Below are positions 1 to 8,718 of a stretch of 64,000 bases of DNA, in pieces. The stretch comes from TMED23 sp964643045. GTDB lineage: Bacteria; Pseudomonadota; Alphaproteobacteria; Rhodospirillales; UBA2165. Positions within the stretch are counted from its first letter, which is position 1. Each line of letters begins with the position of its first letter. The stretch covers positions 1-64,000 of the forward strand of contig CAZXSC010000003.1 in the NCBI GenBank assembly GCA_964643045.1, read 5' to 3'. A program made the translations under genes and the position numbers. The notes under the pieces are model-generated. The model saw only the letters and a list, made by a program, of their open reading frames with translations. It did no database searches and was not told the DNA's origin.

Positions 1-1064
1 GCCTGTTTGATAATTTGCTGCTCAGCGATTGGCTTTCGCTGTCGTGAATAAAGGCCAAGGAGTTCAGAATAGTTATTCTCGTCAGCACCTAGCCAAATCT
101 GGTTTAATTTTTCTGTCAGGCTATGAGCATCGTGCAATCCACCATTCATCCCCATACCCCCAGAAGGTGAGTTAACGTGTGCTGCATCGCCCGCTAGAAC
201 GATTCGACCATGATCATATTTCGATACAATTCTTTGATGTACTCGATATACTCGCTTATCAAATATCTCAAATGGACCTTCGTTGGGACAAATATCATGA
301 AGTTGTTTCTGAATATGCTCATCTGCTAGAGCTTCTTCGGACGACATATCTTCGGGAAAATAAAGGCTTGCCCGCCACTGATCGGGCAATTGCAAAAGAC
401 TAAAATTTCCCTTTTCTTCCCAGCAATAGCTGACACTCGATAATCCATCAATATACTTATCGAACTGGAAAGGTGTTGTGACTAGCACGGTCAGCTCTGG
501 ATAGGTCGATCCTTTAAATTCTAATCCTAGGCATTCTCTGATCCGACTGTTTCCACCATCAGCCGCAATCAAAAATTGACCCTCGAGCGTGTATGGACCG
601 TCAGCGGATTTAACCTTGATTGAAACGCATTTGTCATTCTGGGCTAATGAGACAAACTCAGTACCGTAACGTATATCAGCTAAAGGATCTTTTCGGAGTT
701 TTCTATCCATAATCGCACAAATTTTACTTTGCTCGAATTGCACACGGTAGGGATACTTCGTTACATCAGATATGCAACCTAGATCAAATATAATCTTCTC
801 GCCTGAAGAGTGATCGCGTATTTGCCATTGCGGCACTTTAATTCCTGTCTCAAGTATCTCATCCGTTATACCGTAGGGTTCCATCATTTCGAGTGACGGT
901 GGGTGAATGGTCGAGGCGCGGATGTCACTGCTAACAGTGTGTGCTTTATCGACAAGCGTTATTGGTATACCAAACCCTACTAAGCGTGTAGCAGCGAACA
1001 ACCCAACAGGGCCAGCACCGACGATTAAAATGCGTTTCCCTTTATTTTTTGAAATCTCTATCAT
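1..1064 (-). CDS. FAD-dependent monooxygenase, class A (3' end outside window)
   Basis: Read by hand on the reverse strand from an ATG at 1064; the gene runs off the left edge after about 354 codons, so the C-terminus is missing. The start MIEISKNKGKRILIVGAGPVG carries the Rossmann GxGxxG FAD motif. An AADGGNS segment matches the family DG motif. LAGDAAHVNSPSGGMGMNGG is the second FAD (GD) motif of the PHBH/UbiH/MhpA aromatic hydroxylase group. These enzymes hydroxylate aromatic or related substrates with NAD(P)H and O2. The substrate cannot be read from the sequence. It is divergent from the racemase-like gene, with about 90 bp between them, so the two may share a control region. Family assignment is firm; pathway is not. 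Confidence 0.85.
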   Translation of the reverse strand, partial: MIEISKNKGKRILIVGAGPVGLFAATRLVGFGIPITLVDKAHTVSSDIRASTIHPPSLEMMEPYGITDEILETGIKVPQWQIRDHSSGEKIIFDLGCISDVTKYPYRVQFEQSKICAIMDRKLRKDPLADIRYGTEFVSLAQNDKCVSIKVKSADGPYTLEGQFLIAADGGNSRIRECLGLEFKGSTYPELTVLVTTPFQFDKYIDGLSSVSYCWEEKGNFSLLQLPDQWRASLYFPEDMSSEEALADEHIQKQLHDICPNEGPFEIFDKRVYRVHQRIVSKYDHGRIVLAGDAAHVNSPSGGMGMNGGLHDAHSLTEKLNQIWLGADENNYSELLGLYSRQRKPIAEQQIIKQ

Positions 1065-1155
1065 TAACTTGTATCACTCTCTAATTTATGGCTCTCTAGT
1101 TGTCATAAATCGCATGCAAAGGATAAATGTAGAACTCGAGCGGTATTAACTATAA

Positions 1156-1926
1156 ATGACTAAATTAGAGTATGCAAAACGCGGCCTCATAGGCGTTCTC
1201 ACGCCACAAGCAAATACAACGGTAGAACCTGAATTTACCATATTATGGCCGGCAGGAATGACGATGCTGAATGCTCGCCTTACGAGCCCTAAGGGAACAA
1301 TTGAGGAACGATTAGTTGACTATACAGACAAGATTGAAACAACTATTGATCAATTTGCGAATGCACCTATTCAAGCTGTTGCATTCGGCTGCACGGGTGC
1401 ATCTTACCTTATCGGCCAAGAGAAAGAATTGGAAATATGCAAACGTATTAAGGAAAAAAGAGGTTTTGACTTTATAACAGCCGCAAGGGCTGTTACTGAC
1501 TCATTCAATGCACTGGGTGCAAGAAAAATAGGGTTAGTTTCACCCTATCCGGCTCCATTGACCGAAGTCAGTGTCACTTATTGGCAAAATGCTGGATTCA
1601 AAGTATGTGAGGTCGCAAGCGCATTTAACGACGCAAGTGAATTTCATCCGATTTACAGCCTGCGAGCAAATAATAGCAGTGAAGCATTGAATTCGCTTAA
1701 GGACAAAAAGTTAGACGCTATCGTAATGTTGGGTACCGGAATGCCAACACTCCAGCCCATATTAGATTGCAGTGGGTGGGGTGGTCCTCCAGTAATCTCT
1801 TGCATGCTTAGCCTTGCTTGGCGAACGGTTTTGAATTTAAATAAAGAAGAACCGACGGCAGAGAATATGTTGTCCTGGTGTAGCGGCAAAGATTGGCAGG
1901 ATCGCATGAGCATTCATACAATTTAA
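1156..1926 (+). CDS. Asp/Glu racemase superfamily protein, arylmalonate decarboxylase/maleate isomerase-like
   Basis: 256 aa. The N-terminal GVLTPQANTTVEPEF is the diagnostic opening of the maleate cis-trans isomerase/arylmalonate decarboxylase (AMDase) branch, which acts by cofactor-free proton transfer or decarboxylation. The first-half catalytic position holds cysteine (Cys79 in AFGCTGASYL). The second-half position, normally cysteine in SCGG-type motifs, reads MLGTGMPTL with Gly about residue 193. It is therefore a one-cysteine member with the cysteine on the side opposite to classical AMDase. Divergent from the FAD monooxygenase and 160 bp upstream of the RdhA-like gene. Substrate unknown; a maleate- or malonate-type acid is an inference from the family. 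No clear Shine-Dalgarno precedes the ATG. Confidence 0.75.
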   Translation: MTKLEYAKRGLIGVLTPQANTTVEPEFTILWPAGMTMLNARLTSPKGTIEERLVDYTDKIETTIDQFANAPIQAVAFGCTGASYLIGQEKELEICKRIKEKRGFDFITAARAVTDSFNALGARKIGLVSPYPAPLTEVSVTYWQNAGFKVCEVASAFNDASEFHPIYSLRANNSSEALNSLKDKKLDAIVMLGTGMPTLQPILDCSGWGGPPVISCMLSLAWRTVLNLNKEEPTAENMLSWCSGKDWQDRMSIHTI

Positions 1927-2010
1927 CTGAATAAATGTTCCAGAAAAATTTCACACTATCTTAATATAATAATGGGCGTTACTGTGTTTTATAATTAGGG
2001 TCTTCAGCTA

Positions 2011-2055
2011 GATCTTGTTCAACTAATTTACTTGTTTATCAATATGTGCAAGATC
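2011..2055. repeat. 7-bp inverted repeat upstream of the RdhA-like gene
   Basis: GATCTTG at 2011-2017 and its exact complement CAAGATC at 2049-2055 flank about 30 bases in the 160-bp gap between the racemase-like and RdhA-like genes. It could be an operator or a weak hairpin in the leader; nothing else supports a function. A good AAGGA ribosome site follows just before the ATG at 2087. Confidence 0.3.
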
Positions 2056-2086
2056 AATAAACTAAATACGAGAAAATAAGGATAAA

Positions 2087-3073
2087 ATGAGCAAAAGAGC
2101 AGAAACAGTAGACGATTTTATTGCACTGCTCCCTGAAACTTCAGGGAACGATGTAAATGGACACAACGAAACCCATGTTAGAAGCCCATCACCATTTTTT
2201 TGGCATCCACACGAAAAACATGACTTTGGCGAATTACAATCCGAAGTCATTGGCATTCAACGACGATCTCCGGAAATAGTTGAACACTATAGCAACGAAG
2301 CTCCTCGAGGGCCCAAAATTGAAGAACGGGCAAAGACTGTCGTCCAAAACTCAGCAGAGGAATGGGTCAAAACGATTAAAGAATTCACTCTAAGCCACGA
2401 AGGTGATGATATTCGCATTACGGAGATGGATCCAATGTATACTTATGAAGGTTATCAAATCGATGAACCTTGGGTAATAATAATAGCAGTCACAATGGAT
2501 CATGAAGAACTCGATAAAGTACCACCAAATTTCGAAAGGCCAGACTCTGCGGTCGAAGTAGCTCGCCAATATAATCGTGCCGCAAGAGTTTGTCGGGAGT
2601 TAACCAATTTTATTTCAAGGCAGGGCTTTAAAGCAAAGCCTTGGGCCGGGCCATTTGCCTCAGCTTTAAGTATGATGCCTGCGGCGATTGATTCAGGCGT
2701 GGGCACGCTCGGCAAGCATGGCTCACTCATACATGGCAAATTTGGTTCGTCATTTCGACTTTCCGCAGTAACAACCGATATGCCGCTAATTGCCGACGAC
2801 GTCAGGGATATAGGATCTGAGGATTTCTGCACTAATTGTCAAATATGCGTTAATGCTTGTCCACCAGGTGCCATTTTTCCGGAAAAACAAATGGTCCGCG
2901 GAGTCAAAAAATGGTTCGTTGATTTTGACAAATGCATCCCTACTTTTGGCGAAGCGTTAGGATGTGCAATCTGCATAGCAAAATGTCCTTGGTCAACACC
3001 AGGGCGGGCACCAAAGCTCTCCGAAAAAATGCTAAAGCGTCGAGGAACAGTTTTACAAAATAATCAAAAATAA
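2087..3073 (+). CDS. Reductive dehalogenase (RdhA)-like corrinoid/4Fe-4S protein
   Basis: 328 aa. Two ferredoxin-type cluster motifs are visible: Cys248, 251, 254 and 258 (CxxCxxCxxxCP) and Cys283, 293, 296 and 300 (Cx9CxxCxxxCP). The preceding GVGTLGKHGSLI at 204-215 followed by SSFRLSAVTTDMPL matches the corrinoid-binding core shared by reductive dehalogenases and QueG. There is no twin-arginine signal and no membrane segment, so the protein is predicted cytosolic, unlike respiratory RdhA. It is shorter than usual RdhA (about 450 aa or more) and lacks the fused reductase domain of NADPH-dependent catabolic forms. QueG was considered, but the N-terminal 180 residues and the C-terminus do not look like it. 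Substrate, and dehalogenation itself, are unproven. Electrons would have to come from a separate reductase. Confidence 0.7.
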   Translation: MSKRAETVDDFIALLPETSGNDVNGHNETHVRSPSPFFWHPHEKHDFGELQSEVIGIQRRSPEIVEHYSNEAPRGPKIEERAKTVVQNSAEEWVKTIKEFTLSHEGDDIRITEMDPMYTYEGYQIDEPWVIIIAVTMDHEELDKVPPNFERPDSAVEVARQYNRAARVCRELTNFISRQGFKAKPWAGPFASALSMMPAAIDSGVGTLGKHGSLIHGKFGSSFRLSAVTTDMPLIADDVRDIGSEDFCTNCQICVNACPPGAIFPEKQMVRGVKKWFVDFDKCIPTFGEALGCAICIAKCPWSTPGRAPKLSEKMLKRRGTVLQNNQK

Positions 3074-3077
3074 CAAG

Positions 3078-3100
3078 ATCTTTGGCCAAGATGTTTTTTT
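3078..3100 (+). terminator. Rho-independent terminator after the RdhA-like gene
   Basis: Five-bp stem ATCTT/AAGAT around the loop TGGCC at 3078-3092, followed after one base by seven Ts (3094-3100). It lies 4 bases past the stop codon of the RdhA-like gene and before the convergent ilvC stop. The stem is short, so strength is uncertain. Confidence 0.5.
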
Positions 3101-3115
3101 AATTATACCCGGAAT

Positions 3116-4135
3116 CTAGTTCTTGGTTTTATCAACCAAAGCATTTTCCGCAATCCAAGGCATCATATCACGCAGGTTCTGACCTACCTTCTCAATATCA
3201 TGTTCAGCAGAACGTCTTCGCATAGCTTTAAATCGCGGGGCCCCAACTTTGTTCTCCATCATCCAATCTTGAACAAATTTCCCCGATTGAATATCATCAA
3301 GAACTTCTCGCATGCGGGCTTTTACACTTGCATCGATAACGCGGGGACCAGACAGGTAGTCACCAAATTCGGCGGTATTAGAAATAGAATAACGCATATT
3401 GGCAATCCCGCCCTCATACATCAAATCAACAATTAATTTTACTTCATGCAAGCATTCAAAATAAGCCATCTCCGGCGCATAGCCTGCTTCCACCAAAGTT
3501 TCCCATGCAGCTGTAATTAATGAAGTCAAACCGCCACAAAGTACCGTTTGTTCGCCGAAAAGATCGGTTTCACACTCTTCTTTGAAAGTTGTCTCAATAA
3601 TACCGGAACGACCTCCACCAATAGCCGATCCATATGACAACGCTACCTCCATTGCAGATCCACTCGCATCTTGATGGACGGCGACCAAACAAGGGACACC
3701 AGCGCCGCGAGCAAATTCTCCACGGACAGTATGGCCAGGGCCCTTAGGTGCTATCATAAAAACATCTACACCTTCCGGCGGAGTAATAAGACCAAAATGA
3801 ACTGACAAGCCATGAGCAAAAGCTATTGCCGAACCCGGTTTCAAATTACTGTGAATTTCAGCAGCATACAAATCTGCTTGAATTTCGTCCGGAGCTAAAA
3901 TCATCAATACGTCGGCCCAAGCAGCTGCTTCAGCCGGTTCCATCACTTTGATGCCTTCTGCTTCAGCTTTTGCAATTGAGCCAGATCCTTGCCGAAGGGC
4001 CACAGCAATTTCTTTAACACCACTATCCCGAAGATTTAAAGTATGAGCATGGCCTTGGCTCCCATAGCCAACAATGGCAACTTTTTTCGTTTTAATCAAA
4101 TTGACGTCAGCGTCTCGATCATAAAAAACACGCAT
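3116..4135 (-). CDS. ilvC: Ketol-acid reductoisomerase
   Basis: 339 aa, the usual length for the short class I enzyme. It converts 2-acetolactate or 2-aceto-2-hydroxybutyrate with NADPH and Mg2+ to the dihydroxy acids in valine, leucine and isoleucine synthesis. KVAIVGYGSQGHAHTLNLRDSG is the Rossmann dinucleotide motif near residue 18. The C-terminal knotted domain holds the metal-binding DLFGEQ (about residue 190) and the ECLHEVKLI segment. Last gene of an ilvB-ilvN-ilvC series on the minus strand; ilvN ends 82 bases upstream, and that gap contains a perfect tandem duplication. Confidence 0.98.
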   Translation of the reverse strand: MRVFYDRDADVNLIKTKKVAIVGYGSQGHAHTLNLRDSGVKEIAVALRQGSGSIAKAEAEGIKVMEPAEAAAWADVLMILAPDEIQADLYAAEIHSNLKPGSAIAFAHGLSVHFGLITPPEGVDVFMIAPKGPGHTVRGEFARGAGVPCLVAVHQDASGSAMEVALSYGSAIGGGRSGIIETTFKEECETDLFGEQTVLCGGLTSLITAAWETLVEAGYAPEMAYFECLHEVKLIVDLMYEGGIANMRYSISNTAEFGDYLSGPRVIDASVKARMREVLDDIQSGKFVQDWMMENKVGAPRFKAMRRRSAEHDIEKVGQNLRDMMPWIAENALVDKTKN

Positions 4136-4161
4136 AATTAAATTTCCTACATTATTACATT

Positions 4162-4213
4162 TAGTTTATTACTCTACAGCTTTTTGGTAGTTTATTACTC
4201 TACAGCTTTTTGG
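4162..4213. repeat. Perfect 26-bp tandem duplication between ilvN and ilvC
   Basis: The 26 bases at 4162-4187 are repeated exactly at 4188-4213, beginning tagtttattactctacag. The duplication starts 4 bases past the ilvN stop and ends 26 bases before the ilvC ATG, so it makes up most of the 82-bp spacer. On the coding strand the unit begins CCAAAAAGCTG and contains no good ribosome site. Confidence 0.95.
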
Positions 4214-4217
4214 CTAC

Positions 4218-4736
4218 TTAAATTGATTCTGGGCCACGCGATATAGCCACCACACCTGTACGTGACAAATCGACCAAACCAAGCGGCTTTATTAAATTGA
4301 TAAACTCATCCAATTTATTTGAACTGTCAACAATTTCAAATACATAAGAACTTGAAGTGCTATCAATAACACTTGCCTTAAAAGTATTAGCTAACTTCAA
4401 CGATTCAGCTCGCATCTTATCATCTCCAACCACCTTTATCAAAGCGAGTTCCCTTTCTACAGAAGGCCCATCAACAGTTAAATCAGCGACAGCCCGAACC
4501 GGCACTAACCTTTCTAGCTGAGCGCGAATTTGCTCAAGCACCATGGCAGTACCCGAACTCACAATAGTTATCTTTGATAAACGTTCCTCTTTATCGATTT
4601 CGGCTACCGTTAAACTATCAATATTATACCCCCGGCCTGACAATAGGCCAATAACCCGCGCCAAAACTCCGGCCTCATTTTCAACTAAAATTGAAAAAGT
4701 ATGATCCTGCACTTCATTATTAATAGTTACATTCAA
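4218..4736 (-). CDS. ilvN: Acetolactate synthase small (regulatory) subunit
   Basis: 172 aa. An N-terminal ACT domain (FSILVENEAGVLARVIGLLS, residues 15-34) and the C-terminal ALS small-subunit domain are both present. It binds the feedback inhibitor valine and activates the IlvB catalytic subunit. The start in this frame is TTG at 4736; the nearby ATG is out of frame and stops at once. GGAA a few bases upstream is a modest ribosome site. The gap to ilvB is 22 bp, consistent with one transcript. ilvH is the equivalent name for other isozymes. Confidence 0.95.
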   Translation of the reverse strand: MNVTINNEVQDHTFSILVENEAGVLARVIGLLSGRGYNIDSLTVAEIDKEERLSKITIVSSGTAMVLEQIRAQLERLVPVRAVADLTVDGPSVERELALIKVVGDDKMRAESLKLANTFKASVIDSTSSSYVFEIVDSSNKLDEFINLIKPLGLVDLSRTGVVAISRGPESI

Positions 4737-4758
4737 TTTATTTTTCCAACTTCAAACC

Positions 4759-6519
4759 TTAAGCTATTACATTATTTTTTTCATCGGCAGCAATTGTGTT
4801 ACTGCTGGGCGAAAGGACAATCTCATTGTGCGCTGCACCAGAAGGGATCATCGGAAAAACATTCTCCGCTCGGTCCGTATGCATCAAAACGAAGACCGGA
4901 CCTGCAACATCAAGCATTTTTACAATTGTTTTCTCAACATAATCAGGTTTATTACATTCCAAGGCTTTAAACCCCATAGCTTCTGCTAATTTAATATAGT
5001 CAGGTCCATTACTTAGGTCACATTCAGATTCGTTATTTTCGTGGAATAATTCTTGCCACTGCCGAATCATACCTAGCACCTTGTTGTACAAACAAAGAAT
5101 TTTAACAGGAAGTCCTTCCTTAGCAATTGTTGCCATTTCCTGAATGTTCATCATCATTGAACCTTCCGATGTCACGCACACGACAGAAGCGTCGGGATGG
5201 GCAACCTGAACACCCATGGCTGCAGGTATGCCGTAACCCATAGTACCAAGGCCACCTGACGTCATCCAGCGATTAGGTTTACTAAATTGAATATACTGCG
5301 CCGCCCACATTTGATGCTGACCGACATCTGTAGTGATAAAGTAATCCCTTCCATTTAAATTGTTGTTCAATTGGGTTAATGCATATTGTGGCTTAATCAA
5401 TGATTTCTTATTCTGCTTAAAACCGAGAGAATCAACCGACTGCCATGTGCCTATTTTATTCCACCAATTCTTTATTGCATGATCATCAATCCTTGGCTGT
5501 TTTTCCTCCCAAACAGCCATTAAATCAGATAATACTTTTTTTGCATCGCCAACGATAGCGAGATCGACCGCAATATTTTTGTTGATAGACGAAGGGTCAA
5601 TATCAATATGTATTTTCTTGCTTTTCGGAGAAAACAATTCTGTATTTCCAGTTACACGGTCATCAAATCGCGCGCCGATGTTAAACATGAGATCACAACT
5701 ATGCATTACTAGATTTGCTTCGTAGGTGCCATGCATACCTGGCATGCCGATAAATAAATCATCCGTTGTCGGATAGGCTCCTAATGCCATTAAAGTTGTT
5801 GTACACGGATACCCTGTCATCTTGACAAATTTCTCCAATAACCGAGAAGCCTCAGGACCCGAATTGATAACACCACCACCGGCATAAATAATTGGGCGTT
5901 TTGCTGTTGCTATCATTTCAACCGCAGCTTCAATCTTCTCGCGATCTCCTTGGATCTGGGGCTTATAGTTACGAGGCTCAATACCGTCAGGGCCAACGTA
6001 GGGACCCTTACCCATTATAATATCCTTCGGGATATCAATTAAAACGGGACCGGGGCGACCATTTGCAGCAATATAAAAGGCTTCATGGATGATATGGGCG
6101 AGATCATCAGTGGATTTTACCAAATAGTTATGTTTTGTGGCAGGCCGCGTTATACCTGTCGTATCAGCTTCTTGGAAAGCATCGTTTCCAATTAATTGGC
6201 TAGTAACCTGGCCGGTTAAACAAACAAGCGGAATACTGTCCATCAAGGCATCAACTAGACCCGTAACAGTATTAGTGGCGCCTGGACCAGAAGTTGCCAT
6301 AGCAACCCCAGTTTTACCTGTCGATCGTGCATAACCCTCAGCAGCATGAACAGCGCCCTGTTCATGGCCAACAAGGATATGCCGCAAACTATTTTGTTTA
6401 TAAATGTTGTTATACAGCGGCAGTGTGACACCGCCGGGATAACCAAATACCACCTCAACATCTTGATCAGCGAGTGCTTTAAGGATGATTTCACCACCTG
6501 AATATTGATCACTAGACAT
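4759..6519 (-). CDS. ilvB: Acetolactate synthase large (catalytic) subunit
   Basis: 586 aa, full length. A TPP- and FAD-dependent enzyme condensing two pyruvates, or pyruvate with 2-oxobutyrate, as the first common step of branched-chain amino acid synthesis. The N-terminal domain has VVFGYPGGVTLPLYN and the catalytic glutamate in VGHEQGAVHAAEGYAR. The central domain is the FAD fold. The C-terminal domain has TSGGLGTMGYGIPAAMG and the TPP/Mg segment ending in LYNKVLGMIRQWQELF. A GGAG ribosome site precedes the ATG. miaA lies upstream on the same strand 166 bp away. No leader peptide rich in Ile, Val or Leu codons was recognised in that gap. Confidence 0.98.
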   Translation of the reverse strand: MSSDQYSGGEIILKALADQDVEVVFGYPGGVTLPLYNNIYKQNSLRHILVGHEQGAVHAAEGYARSTGKTGVAMATSGPGATNTVTGLVDALMDSIPLVCLTGQVTSQLIGNDAFQEADTTGITRPATKHNYLVKSTDDLAHIIHEAFYIAANGRPGPVLIDIPKDIIMGKGPYVGPDGIEPRNYKPQIQGDREKIEAAVEMIATAKRPIIYAGGGVINSGPEASRLLEKFVKMTGYPCTTTLMALGAYPTTDDLFIGMPGMHGTYEANLVMHSCDLMFNIGARFDDRVTGNTELFSPKSKKIHIDIDPSSINKNIAVDLAIVGDAKKVLSDLMAVWEEKQPRIDDHAIKNWWNKIGTWQSVDSLGFKQNKKSLIKPQYALTQLNNNLNGRDYFITTDVGQHQMWAAQYIQFSKPNRWMTSGGLGTMGYGIPAAMGVQVAHPDASVVCVTSEGSMMMNIQEMATIAKEGLPVKILCLYNKVLGMIRQWQELFHENNESECDLSNGPDYIKLAEAMGFKALECNKPDYVEKTIVKMLDVAGPVFVLMHTDRAENVFPMIPSGAAHNEIVLSPSSNTIAADEKNNVIA

Positions 6520-6685
6520 TTCTACTCCAGAGCCGCTTTTACTAATACGTCAATAACTGAAAAACATTGGCTAGTAATTGACAACAAAAAACCAAAGGCC
6601 AAGTAACCCCTAATATACAAATTAAAAGAATCACTGTGGCAAAATTCGGCCGGAAATTATACCCTATGATATCAAGCGTCAACAC

Positions 6686-7633
6686 CTATCTTATAATCTT
6701 TGAAAAGAAATCTATCTTAATTCTTTCCGAATATTGCGAATTAAGTATTAAATCCGGAATTATTTGATTATTAAACCATGTCATTTGGCGTTTGGCATAA
6801 CGCCTAGTCGCCTTTTTTGCTGAATCAAGTGCTTCCACCAATGAGGTTTCATCTTGCAAATAAGCCATAAAATCCAAAACACCTAAAGCTTTAATTGCAG
6901 GTAAACTCTGATCGAGGTTGAGCTTCATCAAACGACGTACTTCATCCAAGGCTCCATTCTCAACCATCCAGTCTAACCGAGCCTCGCAAGAAGCATAAAG
7001 CTTGTCTCTAGATGGATCGAGAGTAACTACTTGGTATCGAGCTTCCAATCGTGGCCCTACCGGCGAAGATTTATGCCAATCGCTTAGAGAGCGATCAGTA
7101 GCAAAATAAACTTCATACGCTCTGATCATACGCTGGCTATCCGTCGAATGAATTTTTTCAGCAGATTCTTGATCAAAACCCTGAAGTTCTCGATAAAAGG
7201 CCTCCACCCCGATTTCATCTCTGCGTGCTATGACTTCATCTCTAACATCTTTGGGAATTGTGGGTATACCACTTATCCCTTCCATCAACGTCTTAATGTA
7301 GAGGCCTGTTCCACCAGTAACAATTGGCAGTTTTCCATTTCGCCAACACTCCTCTATTTCTCCGATGGCCAAATCGTACCAAATGCCGACAGAACAGCTT
7401 TCTGTAACAGACATTATACCATAAAGCTTGTGAGGCAGTTTAGCCACATCTGAATGAGAAGGACGAGCTGTGATCAGATGCAATTCCTTGTATATTTGCA
7501 TAGAATCACAATTGATAATTACCCCGTCATATTTACTAGCAACGTCAAGCGCTAACCGTGACTTGCCACTAGCTGTTGGACCGGCAATGATTAAAACAGT
7601 TTTTTCGGGATTGAGACTGATTTCACCCATCAT
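6686..7633 (-). CDS. miaA: tRNA dimethylallyltransferase
   Basis: 315 aa. Transfers a dimethylallyl group to N6 of A37 in tRNAs reading UNN codons. The P-loop IIAGPTASGKSRLALDVA at residues 15-32 and INCDSMQIYKEL (catalytic Asp, about 40-51) are diagnostic. ARPSHSD, GGTGLYIKTLMEGI and the C-terminal RRYAKRQMTWFNNQ are also family motifs. Starts at a double ATG; 7633 is the first. miaA directly before ilvB is an arrangement seen in several alphaproteobacteria (established from family knowledge, not checked here). Confidence 0.97.
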   Translation of the reverse strand: MMGEISLNPEKTVLIIAGPTASGKSRLALDVASKYDGVIINCDSMQIYKELHLITARPSHSDVAKLPHKLYGIMSVTESCSVGIWYDLAIGEIEECWRNGKLPIVTGGTGLYIKTLMEGISGIPTIPKDVRDEVIARRDEIGVEAFYRELQGFDQESAEKIHSTDSQRMIRAYEVYFATDRSLSDWHKSSPVGPRLEARYQVVTLDPSRDKLYASCEARLDWMVENGALDEVRRLMKLNLDQSLPAIKALGVLDFMAYLQDETSLVEALDSAKKATRRYAKRQMTWFNNQIIPDLILNSQYSERIKIDFFSKIIR

Positions 7634-7703
7634 AGCTTTAAATTAATTCGCACAGACTGGATATCACCTATCCATACTTATTCATTATCTACCTTTGATT
7701 TAG

Positions 7704-8714
7704 TTATTTATCGGCCACTTCTTCACGGAATAAATTTAGCTTTTCTAAAACCTGACGATCAGAAATCTTAATAATTAATGATTCATCGCTAAAAGATGTA
7801 TGGGTTGTCCAAGACCAATGAGGTATCGTAAAAACATCTCGCGGCTCCCATTCGTGCAAGACATCCCCGATCTGACTCTTGCCTATCCCTTTTAACACAA
7901 CACAGACAGCATTCGAGGTAGAACGTGTTTTTGCTGTTTCTTTTTTACGAGCAAGTACACACATTTTAGCATCATGGGTGGGCAAAATACCACTACCATC
8001 AACGGGGTTTGTATAATTAATCAATCGAGACCCATCCTCTGAGACAGGAGCATTTTTCGCCGCAACTAGCACGTCGTCAAAGGCATATCGCAACCGAGGT
8101 GAATGATTTGTTTGAGGTAATTCGGTAGCAGGCAAGAGACCGGCGGCGCCATAAGCATCATCAGAAATCATTGCTGCATTGTTCGGAAAATTATTTTGTG
8201 GCCCCATTTTCATGTCAGAAAAGACAGCATCTAATGAGCCTACCAATGGTATATCAAGTACATCCAGCCAAATTGCTCGTACATCACTATCATTCTTATG
8301 GCAGTGCCAGGTCCAGTTAGGTGTTATAATAAGATCGCCTTCATACATATCACAACGCTTGCCATCTACAAACGTGCCCCCACCCGCTCCCTCGAGAATT
8401 ACCCGGGTAGCCGCAGGCGTATGCCGATGAGGCGACGTTTGTTCTCCTGGGTTCACACATTGAAAGTTCGCCAGAATATTAGTGGTGGTCGCCAACTTAC
8501 TATCAAGATTAGGATTCTTAAGAATAAGTACACGATGATCGGCATCACTTCCGTGAACAAGTTGAGCTGATTTCTCAATTAAAGGAAGCATTTCTTGCCA
8601 TTTCCATATAACTGACGGTTCAGCTCGCCCGGGCTCCGCCAAAACTATATCCTCATAAATCTTCCACAAAGGGGCTAAATCGTATTCCTGTATTTCTTTT
8701 AGAAATCCATCCAT
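7704..8714 (-). CDS. Gentisate 1,2-dioxygenase-like bicupin
   Basis: 336 aa with two cupin halves. The first half has TSPHRHTPAATRVILEG and WTWHCHKND, supplying the three histidines that bind Fe(II) in gentisate dioxygenases. The second half keeps a cupin fold (HEWEPRDVFTIPHWSWTTH). Gentisate dioxygenase cleaves 2,5-dihydroxybenzoate to maleylpyruvate. The real substrate may be another ring-hydroxylated acid, because 1-hydroxy-2-naphthoate and salicylate dioxygenases share this fold. It begins 4 bp after the luciferase-like gene, so both are probably on one transcript. No maleylpyruvate isomerase or hydrolase is nearby. Confidence 0.78.
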   Translation of the reverse strand: MDGFLKEIQEYDLAPLWKIYEDIVLAEPGRAEPSVIWKWQEMLPLIEKSAQLVHGSDADHRVLILKNPNLDSKLATTTNILANFQCVNPGEQTSPHRHTPAATRVILEGAGGGTFVDGKRCDMYEGDLIITPNWTWHCHKNDSDVRAIWLDVLDIPLVGSLDAVFSDMKMGPQNNFPNNAAMISDDAYGAAGLLPATELPQTNHSPRLRYAFDDVLVAAKNAPVSEDGSRLINYTNPVDGSGILPTHDAKMCVLARKKETAKTRSTSNAVCVVLKGIGKSQIGDVLHEWEPRDVFTIPHWSWTTHTSFSDESLIIKISDRQVLEKLNLFREEVADK

Positions 8715-8718
8715 AGTT

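Noticed and set aside
907..1149. Plus-strand open frame over the monooxygenase start
   Set aside because: It is antisense to a strongly conserved FAD-binding sequence and has no family features.
2087..3073. Epoxyqueuosine reductase QueG
   Set aside because: The Fe-S and GxGxLGxHG core is shared, but the N-terminal part, the lack of a C-terminal HEAT-like extension and the spacing of the second cluster fit RdhA-like proteins better.
6520..6685. Leader-peptide attenuator upstream of ilvB
   Set aside because: No short frame rich in Ile, Val or Leu codons and no terminator-antiterminator pair was recognised.
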